Shown here one piece after another: positions 1 through 8,403 of a stretch of DNA of 34,971 nt (positions within the stretch are counted from its first letter, which is position 1; every line of letters starts with the position of its first letter). Below the pieces are notes generated by a model, which was not told the origin of the DNA, did no database searches, and was given only the letters and a program-made list of their open reading frames with translations. A program made the translations under genes and the position numbers. Origin of the DNA: Candidatus Cloacimonadota bacterium (GTDB taxonomy: Bacteria > Cloacimonadota > Cloacimonadia > JGIOTU-2); assembly GCA_016932035.1 (NCBI GenBank), contig JAFGDR010000046.1, positions 1 through 34,971 on the forward strand, in the 5' to 3' direction.

Positions 1-335
1 AGGTTATCAATAATCTTCTAACAAATGCAATTAAATATTCACATAAGGGATCAAATGTATTTATTGAAATTGAAGAGAATAAAGAGAGTATTATTCTATC
101 AGTTAAGGATGAAGGGTTAGGCATTGCAAAAGATGAACGAGAACTACTTTTCAAACCCTTTCAGAAGACCGGCACAAAAAGCACAGGTGGGGAAAAGAGC
201 ATGGGACTTGGTTTGTATATTGTAAAGAGAATTATTGATGCGCATAATGGATCGATTAGAGTGAAAAGTGCTGTAAACAAAGGTTCTACATTTTATGTAG
301 AGCTTCCAAAAAATCCAACAGGGAGAGAACAATGA
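1..335 (+). CDS. Sensor histidine kinase, C-terminal ATPase part (5' truncated by window)
   Basis: The reading frame is open from base 3 to the TGA at 333-335. It encodes about 110 residues of a HATPase_c domain. Visible landmarks are an N-box (NNLLTNAIKYS), a G1 box (DEGLGI), an F-box (LFKPFQKTG) and a G2 box (MGLGLYIVKR), in the correct order and ending close to the expected C-terminus. This part binds ATP and would phosphorylate a histidine in the missing N-terminal dimerisation domain. The stop overlaps the next start (ATGA, 332-335), so it is translationally coupled to the receiver-kinase gene downstream, a plausible phosphotransfer partner. The sensing input lies outside the window and cannot be inferred. 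Confidence 0.93.
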   Translation, partial: VINNLLTNAIKYSHKGSNVFIEIEENKESIILSVKDEGLGIAKDERELLFKPFQKTGTKSTGGEKSMGLGLYIVKRIIDAHNGSIRVKSAVNKGSTFYVELPKNPTGREQ

Positions 336-1348
336 AAAGTACAATACTTTTAGTTGATGATGAAATGTATAATCAAAAGATCTATTCGAAAATACTGAAG
401 GATGCAGGATATGAAGTATTGATTGCAAAAGATTCTCAAGAAGCATTTTCAACGTTAGAGAAGACAAAACCGGATATGCTTCTGATTGATATTGTACTTC
501 ATGGTGAATCAGGAATTGATATTCTGAAAGAGATAAGGTCCGATAATGCTCTAAAGGACTTGTTCGTCGTTATGATCACCAGCAAATTAACAACTCGAGA
601 TGACCAGTCAGCAGGTTTGGAGCAGGGAGCAGATGGGTACATTGTACGACCGATTGAAAAAAGGGAACTTGTTGCGCGCATCAATGCATTTATGAAACAT
701 ATACAAACTTTAAAAGCACTCAAAATTAGCGAGGAGCGTTTCAAGATTGCAAACTCGATCCTCCGTCACGATATTACAAATGATCTTACCGTTATACAAA
801 GCGCTCTTTACCTGTATGAAACTGAGAATGACAAGACAATGCTCGATGAGATAAAGAAAAGAGTTGAAATGAGTCTTGATACGATTGCACGGCAAAGGGA
901 GCATGAAATCTTTTTAAATGCACATGTAGAGCTTGATGAATATGATATCGTTGATGTGCTGAATAAAGTAACAATTAATTACCCAGAACTTGAAGTTAGC
1001 ATTAATGGTAAAGGAAAAATCTATGCTGATAATGCTGTTTTTTCAGTCTTCGATAATATAATAAGCAATGCTATCAAGCATGGAAAGTCTAACAAGATAG
1101 ATGTCGATATTACTGCGGATGAAGAGTATTGCACAATTTCATTTGCTGATAATGGTACTGGAATTCCTGATAATATCAAGGATAAGATATTTGATAAGGG
1201 CTTTCACTATGGACCTTCCGGTCATACTGGTATCGGATTGTATATCGTTAAGAAAACTTTGGATGATTACGAAGGTGAAGTCTATGTTGAAGATAATAAT
1301 ACAAAAGGTGCAGTGATAATTCTGAAGATGAGAAAGGTGATGAGTTAA
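332..1348 (+). CDS. Response-regulator receiver / histidine kinase hybrid
   Basis: A 338-residue cytoplasmic protein without membrane segments. Residues 1-125 form a receiver domain with an acidic pocket (D9, D10), phosphoacceptor D53 (LLIDIVL) and T83. The usually conserved lysine before the proline of the fifth strand is an arginine (IVRPIEK, R106). Residues 135-200 are a dimerisation helix pair with probable phospho-His H146 in ILRHDITNDL, a variant of the H-box. Residues 225-335 are HATPase_c with an N-box (DNIISNAIKHG), G1 (DNGTGIP) and G2 (GIGLYIVKKT). It overlaps the upstream kinase by 4 nt and is probably fed by it. The kinase half is clearly paralogous to the C-terminus of the gene at 5809. 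There is no DNA-binding output, so this is a relay component rather than a transcription factor. Confidence 0.93.
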   Translation: MKSTILLVDDEMYNQKIYSKILKDAGYEVLIAKDSQEAFSTLEKTKPDMLLIDIVLHGESGIDILKEIRSDNALKDLFVVMITSKLTTRDDQSAGLEQGADGYIVRPIEKRELVARINAFMKHIQTLKALKISEERFKIANSILRHDITNDLTVIQSALYLYETENDKTMLDEIKKRVEMSLDTIARQREHEIFLNAHVELDEYDIVDVLNKVTINYPELEVSINGKGKIYADNAVFSVFDNIISNAIKHGKSNKIDVDITADEEYCTISFADNGTGIPDNIKDKIFDKGFHYGPSGHTGIGLYIVKKTLDDYEGEVYVEDNNTKGAVIILKMRKVMS

Positions 1349-1370
1349 AATTTCTTAGGAGATAATATCA

Positions 1371-3995
1371 GTGAAAAAGAAGAAAACTGAACAGATACAA
1401 GAATTTTTGAAGGACTGGAAAGCCTTTGTTATTGCCATTCTGATCTTTATAATAGTCTTGTTGGGTAACTCTGTATATTCATACATCAAGATGAAAAAAG
1501 AGACTTTAAAGCAAATCGATGAAAGATTGCATATAGGTGCTCTAACAATAAAAAACATTTTACCATCGGAATTTCATGATCGAGCTATTGATAAAGAGAG
1601 TATTTCTATTGATGAAGATGATCAGAATATTCGAGCTTTATCAGATTTTGCAAATAAAGCTGGTTTCAAATTTCTTTATACGTTAGTAGTAAAAGGAGAT
1701 GACATATATATTACATCTTCTAACGCCACAGAACAAGAGTTAGCAGATAATGAAGAGGTAAGATATTTCACAATTTACCAAGAGGCAGACTCATCCTTCC
1801 AAGAGTCATACAACAATGATTGCATAAGATCATTTACTCACAAAGATAGATGGGGTATTTTCAGAGCTTTAGTTGTTCCTGAAATAAGTCCAGGAGGTAA
1901 TAGATATCTATCTGTGGCTGAACTGGATATTTCATCAGTTGATGCAATCCACAGACAAAAAACCTTAGAAGCTTTTATTCATGCAGTATTGATCGTTATT
2001 GGTTCACTTCCTCTTATATTTGTTCTATACAGCAGATTGCGTCACAGTGTCGAACAAAAGCAAAAAACCGCTCAACTAGAACGGATGGTTTCGCAAAGAA
2101 CCAAGAAACTCGAAGAGAGCGAGAGGAAATTGAAAAGTATTATTGAGAACAGTACTAATCTGTTCTATACGCATACGGTGGATCATAAAATTAGTTTTAT
2201 CAGTCCCCAAGTTCGTGATGTTCTAGGGTATGAACCAGAAGAAGTTATGCAGCGCTGGACAGAGTTTATTACTGATAATCCTATCAATGAGCAAGCCATA
2301 GAGTTCACAGAAAAAGCCATTAAAACCGGAGAACGTCAACCAACCTATCTGCTTGAAATGAAACGTAAAGATGGCAAAAAGATCATTGTTGAGGTAAGGG
2401 AAACCCCGATCCTTGAAAATGGAAAAGTCATGTCAATAGTTGGATCACTTACTGATATTACAGAACGGAAAAAGGCAGAGGAAAAATTAAAGATTAGTGA
2501 AGAAAAACATCGTATTATTAATGAAAATGTTCCTGTCCTTGTATATGCAGCCCTTCCTGATGAACATTCAACCAGTCTCTTTTTGTCAGGTCTTGCTCAT
2601 GAACTTACCGGTTATACAGCCAGAGAACTTATAGAAGATACTACATTGTGGGCAAAGATAATTCATCCGAATGATGCTGACTATGTCTGGCAAAAAATAT
2701 CTGAACATCGCAGGATAAAATCAGTTTTGGATATTGAATATAGGATCATTACAAAAGATAATAAGGTGAAATGGATCCATGATAAAGCGAAACCACTGCT
2801 TGATGAGAAAGGTAATATTCTTCAGATTCAAGGCTTCATGGAAGATATTACGGATCGTAAAAGGAATGAAGAAATAAAAAATATTGTATTTAATATTTCA
2901 CGGGCAGTAAATACTATAGATAATGTTGTGGAACTCTGTAAAAAAATTAGAGAAATTCTCGATACAATTATTGATACATCAAATTTCTATGTAGCTCTCT
3001 ATGATGAAGAAAGAAATATGATTACGTTACCATATATCGTTGATCAAAAAGATGATTTTACAGAATTTCCTCCTGGAAAAACTATGAGCGCACATGTGAT
3101 CAAAACAGGTGAACCATTGCTGGCGGCACGGGAAGTCGTAGAAGATCTTACCAAAAAGGGTATGATCGAAACAATCGGTAGTCATTCTGCAGTATGGCTT
3201 GGAGTTCCTCTTAAAATTCACAATCAGGTTATTGGATTGATCGGTTTGCAAAGTTATGATGATCCGGAACACTATACTGAGAAAGACCTCGAAATCCTGA
3301 ACTTTGTTTCAGAGGAGATCGCGATTGCAATACAGCATATACAATCAACTCAAGATATTAAAAGAGAGTTGAAAGAAAAAGAAGTATTGTTGAGTGAGAT
3401 TCATCATAGGGTAAAAAATAATTTGCAAACCCTGCTTGGACTTCTTCAACTTCAGCAGGAGACAATTAAAACTAAGGAAGATGCGATACGGAGTTTTGAG
3501 GTAAGTCAGGATAGGATATTTGCAATGTCACGAGTGTACGATATGCTCTTAAGGTCAGACTATATGTCAGAAGTAAGTTTAGGTGCATATATTCTCAGTG
3601 TTGCTGAGCATATCAAGCGTTCATATGACCACCATAACAAGATCGAACTTGTGCACTCCTTTGATGAGTTCTATGCAGATACAGTTGCGTTAGGAAAGGT
3701 TGGGCTCATAATAAATGAACTCATTACCAATGCAATGAAATATGCTTTTGCTGATAGAAATAAGGGAACAATATTTATGGGTTTGAAGATTTCTGAGAAG
3801 AGTTGCGAGATAGAAATATCAGATAACGGAATTGGATTACCTGAAAATGTGAGTTTTGATGGAGAAAAGACATTGGGGCTTTCTTTAGTGGATATGATCA
3901 CGATGGAACTGGAGGGTAAAGTGTTTTACAAAGTGGAAAATGGCACACATTTTACGATAACTGTTCCCAAAGAATCTTTAATGAGACAAAAATAA
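1371..3995 (+). CDS. Membrane sensor histidine kinase, PAS-PAS-GAF-HisKA_2-HATPase
   Basis: An 874-residue kinase. It starts at GTG 1371, which has an AGGAGA ribosome site (1357-1362) 8 nt upstream; no ATG fits as well. One membrane segment is at about residues 18-39 and a second at about 200-222, bracketing a probable periplasmic sensing domain of about 160 residues. Next come PAS (about 253-367), PAS (about 377-498), GAF (about 503-658), and a HisKA_2-type dimerisation domain with EIHHRVKNNLQ (likely phospho-His H679). The C-terminal ATPase domain (about 774-870) has LIINELITNAMKYAF and DNGIGLP. Its first PAS is nearly the same as the first PAS of the kinase at 8404. It follows the receiver hybrid by 22 nt, so co-transcription is likely. 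The periplasmic ligand is unknown. Confidence 0.94.
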   Translation: MKKKKTEQIQEFLKDWKAFVIAILIFIIVLLGNSVYSYIKMKKETLKQIDERLHIGALTIKNILPSEFHDRAIDKESISIDEDDQNIRALSDFANKAGFKFLYTLVVKGDDIYITSSNATEQELADNEEVRYFTIYQEADSSFQESYNNDCIRSFTHKDRWGIFRALVVPEISPGGNRYLSVAELDISSVDAIHRQKTLEAFIHAVLIVIGSLPLIFVLYSRLRHSVEQKQKTAQLERMVSQRTKKLEESERKLKSIIENSTNLFYTHTVDHKISFISPQVRDVLGYEPEEVMQRWTEFITDNPINEQAIEFTEKAIKTGERQPTYLLEMKRKDGKKIIVEVRETPILENGKVMSIVGSLTDITERKKAEEKLKISEEKHRIINENVPVLVYAALPDEHSTSLFLSGLAHELTGYTARELIEDTTLWAKIIHPNDADYVWQKISEHRRIKSVLDIEYRIITKDNKVKWIHDKAKPLLDEKGNILQIQGFMEDITDRKRNEEIKNIVFNISRAVNTIDNVVELCKKIREILDTIIDTSNFYVALYDEERNMITLPYIVDQKDDFTEFPPGKTMSAHVIKTGEPLLAAREVVEDLTKKGMIETIGSHSAVWLGVPLKIHNQVIGLIGLQSYDDPEHYTEKDLEILNFVSEEIAIAIQHIQSTQDIKRELKEKEVLLSEIHHRVKNNLQTLLGLLQLQQETIKTKEDAIRSFEVSQDRIFAMSRVYDMLLRSDYMSEVSLGAYILSVAEHIKRSYDHHNKIELVHSFDEFYADTVALGKVGLIINELITNAMKYAFADRNKGTIFMGLKISEKSCEIEISDNGIGLPENVSFDGEKTLGLSLVDMITMELEGKVFYKVENGTHFTITVPKESLMRQK

Positions 3996-4081
3996 TATGG
4001 ATACATCATTGAGAAGATATTTTGAAAGAAAAGACAATAGTGTTCCAAACAGATTGCATTTGCTGAAGCTGTTAAACAGTG

Positions 4082-4111
4082 TTTGTTTATGTTATTTTAT
4101 ATTTAAATTGT
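4082..4111 (+). promoter_or_regulatory. Possible promoter of the corrinoid/UroD/DUF1638-kinase operon
   Basis: In the AT-rich 135-nt gap before the corrinoid gene, TTTG at 4082-4085 is followed after 18 nt by TAAATTGT (4104-4111). The spacing and the TA..TT form resemble the elements seen upstream of the Mrp gene and the tRNA in this window. The ribosome site AAAGGAA (4118-4124) lies just before ATG 4131. No B12-box sequence typical of a cobalamin riboswitch was found by eye. The call rests on weak, AT-rich matches. Confidence 0.3.
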
Positions 4112-4130
4112 ATACGTAAAGGAATTATAC

Positions 4131-4790
4131 ATGGATTTTAAGAAACAACTATTAAACGAAATATTGGGGGCGAATAGGGATAATGCGAACAAGATCATTG
4201 ATGCATGGGCTTCCAAACACTCGTATCGCGAAGTGCTACCCGGCATTCTTGAACCCGTTCTTATCCAGATCGGTGACCTATGGAAAGATGAAAAGGTGTC
4301 CTTGGCTCAGGGATACGTAGCCGTGAAGATTGCTGAAGATGTGCTGAATAAAATATTGCAGGATCAGGATACCGATGAGAGTCCTCAAGTCAAAAAAGGC
4401 CCTGTTGTTATTGCTAACATCGAAGATGATTATCACTCTCTTGGCAGGAAAATGGTCGGAACCTTCTTACGGGCAAATGGCTGGGAGGTTGTGGATATGG
4501 GAAATGATGTTCCTGCAGAAGATATTGTAGATAAATGTGAAGAGATTGGTGCAAGGGTGGTTGGGGTGTCTGCAATGATGTTCACCACTGCAAGAAATAT
4601 CAAGAGCTTAAGAGAATGTATCGACCAGAGGGGATTGGAAGATACACTGAAACTTGCGGTAGGTGGAGCTGTGTTCAAACTAAGACCTTCCCTTGTAGAT
4701 GATGTGGGAGGAGATGGAACAGCACCAAGTGCACTACAAGCTCCTGAGCTGTTTGAACAACTCTGGAAAGAGTCAGAGCAAGGAGTCTAG
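4131..4790 (+). CDS. Corrinoid (cobalamin)-binding protein, MtaC/MtbC/MetH-like
   Basis: A 219-residue soluble protein, about the usual length of stand-alone methyltransferase corrinoid proteins. Residues 1-85 form a helical cap domain. Residues 90-215 form a Rossmann-like B12-binding domain. The cobalamin signature DxHxxG is intact (D100, H102, G105), with H102 expected as the lower cobalt ligand. The second motif reads VGVSAMM around S147 (the family usually has SxL), and the GG pair is at 178-179 (AVGGAVF). In known systems such proteins carry a methyl group on cobalt between two methyltransferases. Here no substrate methyltransferase is adjacent. The gene directly abuts the UroD-like gene (TAG 4788-4790, ATG 4791), indicating coupled translation. 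A catalytic or a sensory role is possible; the kinase context favours sensing. Confidence 0.92.
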   Translation: MDFKKQLLNEILGANRDNANKIIDAWASKHSYREVLPGILEPVLIQIGDLWKDEKVSLAQGYVAVKIAEDVLNKILQDQDTDESPQVKKGPVVIANIEDDYHSLGRKMVGTFLRANGWEVVDMGNDVPAEDIVDKCEEIGARVVGVSAMMFTTARNIKSLRECIDQRGLEDTLKLAVGGAVFKLRPSLVDDVGGDGTAPSALQAPELFEQLWKESEQGV

Positions 4791-5816
4791 ATGAATAGTA
4801 AGGAGCGACTAGGTGCAGTCCTGACCGGTGAAAAGCAGGACCGCCAGATGTTTACTGCAACCCTGAGCATGTACGGAGCTAAACTGATTTCATGCCCACT
4901 GAAAGAGTATTATAATGATGCAGAAAAATATCTCTTGGGGCAGCAGCAGGTTGTGGAAAAGATACAGCCTGATATTATATTCTCTCCCTTTTCAATCCCC
5001 CTGGAAGCACACGCATTTGGCTCAAAGATCATCTATTTCCCCAAAAATCCTCCAAATGTTACGGCTCCTGTTCTAACTAATGCTGATGAGATCGATACTT
5101 TCACGATTCCCAAACTCAAAACCTCTCCACCTCACACGTATTTTCTTGATTCGATACAACGACTTGCAGATCAGTATAAAGGCATCATTCCTATTGCAGC
5201 TCCCACAAGCAGTCCGGTTGATTTCCCAATTCTTCTCATGGGAATTGAAGGTTGGCTCGATACCTTTCTTTTTAAAAGAAAACAAGCCAGAAAATTAATT
5301 GAAATGCTTATCGAATATTTTGTGGAATGGGCTAATATCCAGCTGCAAGCCGGGGCAGATTTTGTTGTTGTACCGGTTATTTTCAGTAATCCTGAGTTCC
5401 TCACTCGGGATCTCATACAAAAAGAAACACTACAGTATTACAACGCTGCATTTTCACAGATCAATGGTCCGATCGTGCTTCATCACGGTGGAGCAAAAAT
5501 GAACAATTTCATCTCGAATTTTGCAAACCTTTCTAATGTCGCAGCTTTTGTTATCGATTATAAAGATTCATTCTCTGAAGCTCGATCAGAGATTAGGGAG
5601 CGACCAGTACTTGTTGGCAATCTCGATGGTCCCAATCTCTGGCGTTTTGATGCAGAGCAAATGAAAAAAGTGTGTGAACATAAAAAAAAGCAGATGACCG
5701 GTGCAGGGAAGATCATACTGGGAACATCAAATGCTGATGTCGCTTATGATACTCCTCTTGAAACCTTACAGGCACTGTATACCTTCGTTGAAGAAGACTG
5801 GAGATTTGATGGATAA
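4791..5816 (+). CDS. Uroporphyrinogen decarboxylase / MtaA-family methyltransferase-like protein
   Basis: A 341-residue soluble TIM-barrel-type protein of the UroD superfamily, full length for MtaA/MtbA-like proteins. Family features are NSKERLGAVLTGEKQDR at the N-terminus, a central barrel, IVLHHGG near residue 231, GNLDGPNLW and a C-terminal DTPLETLQAL. In corrinoid:coenzyme M methyltransferases the zinc site is HxC plus a late Cys in a GPGC-like motif. Here the first motif reads H231-H-G233 and the late motif GTSN (N314), so both cysteines appear replaced. Canonical zinc-thiol activation therefore looks unlikely, and the protein may handle another methyl donor/acceptor or act as a non-catalytic partner. 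It abuts the corrinoid gene with no gap and overlaps the DUF1638-kinase gene by 8 nt. True heme-pathway HemE is unlikely in this context. Confidence 0.87.
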   Translation: MNSKERLGAVLTGEKQDRQMFTATLSMYGAKLISCPLKEYYNDAEKYLLGQQQVVEKIQPDIIFSPFSIPLEAHAFGSKIIYFPKNPPNVTAPVLTNADEIDTFTIPKLKTSPPHTYFLDSIQRLADQYKGIIPIAAPTSSPVDFPILLMGIEGWLDTFLFKRKQARKLIEMLIEYFVEWANIQLQAGADFVVVPVIFSNPEFLTRDLIQKETLQYYNAAFSQINGPIVLHHGGAKMNNFISNFANLSNVAAFVIDYKDSFSEARSEIRERPVLVGNLDGPNLWRFDAEQMKKVCEHKKKQMTGAGKIILGTSNADVAYDTPLETLQALYTFVEEDWRFDG

Positions 5817-8310
5817 CATACAAGGAATAGCGTGTTCGATATTCAAAGAAGCGATCACAAAACTTCAGCAGGAAGGCAAAATAACAATTCCATTTACATA
5901 TATTGATTCCCATAATCATATGCATCCTGAGAAGCTTGAAGCTGAACTTGATGCACTGATCCAGAAAGATGAAAAAACATTACTTGTTTTTGGAGATTGC
6001 CATGCAAATATGGTTGATCTTGAGACCAATGAAAATATCTCACGTGTAAAAGGAATGAACTGCGTAGAAGTTTTTCTCGGATCTGAACAATACCGCGAGC
6101 TGGTAAGACAAGGTGCTTTTTTCCTGTTACACGAATGGACAAGAAGATGGGAAAAGGTTTTCAAGGATTGGCTTGGACTCAACGAAAAAAATGCCAAAGA
6201 TTTTATGCACGAGATGCATTCACAGCTCATATACGTTGATATCGGACTCTCTCCGATTCCGGAAAAAGAGCTGGAAAAAATATCAAAATACTGCGATCTG
6301 CCGTATTCGATCTTGAAGACTGATCTGCAGCATATCGAAAAATCTATTCAGAACTCACTCAAGAAATTTCAAGAAATTGATAAACATAATGAACCAAGAA
6401 CTCGAGCATATGACTTTCTTGTCGTTGATTTAGTAGAAAAATTGCTCACCTTCGCTTCATCTTCAGAACAATGCAGTAAAATAATTGCACAGACTATTCG
6501 TGAACTTATCGGCGTGAAAGCAGTGGCTGTGATCGAGCACGAAAAGAATAATTCTACAGACAAAGATACACTTCTGAGCATAGAACCGGCAAGAAGAAAG
6601 AAACAATATGAAAGTGCTGATATAAATGCTCTTATCTCTGAAATCAAGTCTTTCGATGAAGTTGAAGTTTTAGATAAAGAAGTACCTAACAACGTGCTTA
6701 CAGGCTTTCTTTCGAAATATTCCATAGAAAAGATCGGTGTGCTCCCTCTCAAAGTAAGTGCTCAGAGGATCGGCAGTATACTCTTGCTCGATCTTTATGA
6801 TGACCGGAATATCCAGGCTGTACTTGAAAGCATTAAGATGATCTCAAGTATCATTGCGTTGATCCTCCAGAACTCGAACATCATAGATAATCTCGAAAGT
6901 ATCATTGATGTACGTACTTCAGAACTTGAACTGAGTAAAGAACGGGCAGAACTGATAACGAGAACAGTTCCAAACGGTATCTTCACGGTCGATACGGATA
7001 GAATTGTAACGAGCTGGAATCCGATGAGCGAAAAGATCACTGGTTATGCTGCTGATGAGATCATTGGTCAGTCCTGTTCTGTTTTTGCTATCAATACATG
7101 CGGGGATGTATGTCGCGTCTTTGATGAGGGAAAATCAATATTGGGAGCTGAATGTATAATCAGATGTAAGGATGGAACTGAGAAACATGTGCTGAAAAAT
7201 ACAGATCTTTTGCGGGATAAGCAGGGGAACATAATAGGAGCTATTGAAAGTTTTGAGGATATTTCTGAGAGATTAGAGAACCAGAGAAAAGTTAAAGATA
7301 GTGAAATGAAGTTTAAATCCCTTTATGAATATATGAATGAAGGGATATGCTTACATGAACTTGTGTATGATGAAACTGGAACACCAATAAACTATAAGAT
7401 TATCGATGTGAACAAAAAATATGAAACGAGCTTGGGCTTAAATAAACAGACTATTCAAAATCAACTTGCTACAAATGTATATAAAACTAAAGAAGCACCA
7501 TATCTAAAAGAATATGCTGAGGTAGTAAAAACTAAAAAACCATTTAGTTTTCAAACATATTTCGAACCCCTGGATAAACATTTCTATATTTCTGCTTTCT
7601 CACCTGAAAAGGATAGATTTGCTACAGTTTTTCTTGATATTACAGATAGAATTAAAGCCGAGGAAGCTTTAAACCTCAATAGAGATAGACTCAAAACTGC
7701 GAACTCCATCCTCCGTCATGACATTACAAATGATTTCGTCGTAATCCAGAGTGCTGTTGATATTTTTAGAGATGAACAGGATGAATCGTTGCTCGATGAA
7801 ATTGAGAAACGGGTGCAAATGAGTCTCGATACGATTGCATGGCAACGCGAACATGAGAACTTCTTGAGTGAGCATGCAGAACTCGATGAATATGACATAA
7901 GAAACGTTATAGAAAAAGTTCTAAGCAAGTATTCATACCTGGATTCAAAGATCAACGGAAAAGGTGCAGTATTTGCTGATAGGGCAATATATTCAGTTAT
8001 CGGAAACATTGTGAGCAACGCTGTGAAACACGGGAGAACAAATAAGTTAGATGTGACAATATCCGATGAAGACAATTTCTGCGTTGTGCGCATTGCAGAT
8101 TCCGGTATTGGTATTCCCGATGAGATCAAGAGTCATATCTTTCATAAAGGATTTCATTACGGACCTGCAGGACATACCGGTATCGGGTTGTATATCGTGC
8201 AAAAGACTATGGATGAATACGGCGGAGAAGTATATGTAGAGGATAATAAACCCAAAGGCACGGTGATTATCCTGAAGATGAGGAAGGTGATACATGATAT
8301 CGCTCTCTAA
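5809..8310 (+). CDS. DUF1638-like / GAF-like / PAS-PAS sensor histidine kinase fusion
   Basis: 833 residues from ATG 5809, which overlaps the end of the UroD-like gene by 8 nt; an upstream in-frame ATG would lie deep inside that gene. Residues 1-185 resemble DUF1638, with TLLVFGDCHANM (C64), NCVEVFLGSEQY (C85), FFLLHEW (H108) and QLIYVDIGL in family order. Residues 205-360 look like a divergent GAF domain. PAS1 (380-485) is cysteine-rich (C423, C431, C435, C449, C453), and PAS2 spans about 500-615. The dimerisation helix has ILRHDITND (H637), followed by HATPase_c (SNAVKHG, GIGIPDE, GIGLYIVQKT). There are no membrane segments. DUF1638 proteins are usually free-standing neighbours of corrinoid methyltransferase genes, and fusion to a kinase is unusual. 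The likely input is the state of the co-encoded corrinoid/UroD pair. Confidence 0.88.
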   Translation: MDNIQGIACSIFKEAITKLQQEGKITIPFTYIDSHNHMHPEKLEAELDALIQKDEKTLLVFGDCHANMVDLETNENISRVKGMNCVEVFLGSEQYRELVRQGAFFLLHEWTRRWEKVFKDWLGLNEKNAKDFMHEMHSQLIYVDIGLSPIPEKELEKISKYCDLPYSILKTDLQHIEKSIQNSLKKFQEIDKHNEPRTRAYDFLVVDLVEKLLTFASSSEQCSKIIAQTIRELIGVKAVAVIEHEKNNSTDKDTLLSIEPARRKKQYESADINALISEIKSFDEVEVLDKEVPNNVLTGFLSKYSIEKIGVLPLKVSAQRIGSILLLDLYDDRNIQAVLESIKMISSIIALILQNSNIIDNLESIIDVRTSELELSKERAELITRTVPNGIFTVDTDRIVTSWNPMSEKITGYAADEIIGQSCSVFAINTCGDVCRVFDEGKSILGAECIIRCKDGTEKHVLKNTDLLRDKQGNIIGAIESFEDISERLENQRKVKDSEMKFKSLYEYMNEGICLHELVYDETGTPINYKIIDVNKKYETSLGLNKQTIQNQLATNVYKTKEAPYLKEYAEVVKTKKPFSFQTYFEPLDKHFYISAFSPEKDRFATVFLDITDRIKAEEALNLNRDRLKTANSILRHDITNDFVVIQSAVDIFRDEQDESLLDEIEKRVQMSLDTIAWQREHENFLSEHAELDEYDIRNVIEKVLSKYSYLDSKINGKGAVFADRAIYSVIGNIVSNAVKHGRTNKLDVTISDEDNFCVVRIADSGIGIPDEIKSHIFHKGFHYGPAGHTGIGLYIVQKTMDEYGGEVYVEDNKPKGTVIILKMRKVIHDIAL

Positions 8311-8318
8311 TGATTTAA

Positions 8319-8348
8319 TTGACACGGATTAAATAAATTGATTATTAA
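8319..8348 (+). promoter_or_regulatory. Candidate promoter for the seven-PAS kinase
   Basis: A perfect TTGACA (8319-8324) is followed after 18 nt by TATTAA (8343-8348, four of six to TATAAT). It lies in the 93-nt gap between the DUF1638-kinase stop and ATG 8404. The start is further supported by AAGGAG at 8387-8392. This suggests the gene at 8404 has its own transcription start rather than depending only on the upstream operon. Confidence 0.5.
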
Positions 8349-8403
8349 TAATATGGTTTTTACTGTATAAAATTGCAAAGTACGAGAAGGAGTAATCAAT
8401 TAG

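Noticed and set aside
3997-4119. 40-codon + strand ORF between the membrane kinase and the corrinoid gene
   Set aside because: It starts 1 nt after the kinase stop with no ribosome site, has unremarkable AT-rich composition, and overlaps the likely promoter and ribosome site region of the corrinoid gene.
3996-4130. Cobalamin riboswitch upstream of the corrinoid gene
   Set aside because: The gap is only 135 nt, AT-rich, and shows no B12-box-like or multi-stem structure by eye.
5701-5808. Longer start for the DUF1638-kinase at ATG 5701
   Set aside because: It would overlap the UroD-like gene by more than 100 nt and adds a sequence unlike DUF1638; ATG 5809 gives a normal coupled overlap.
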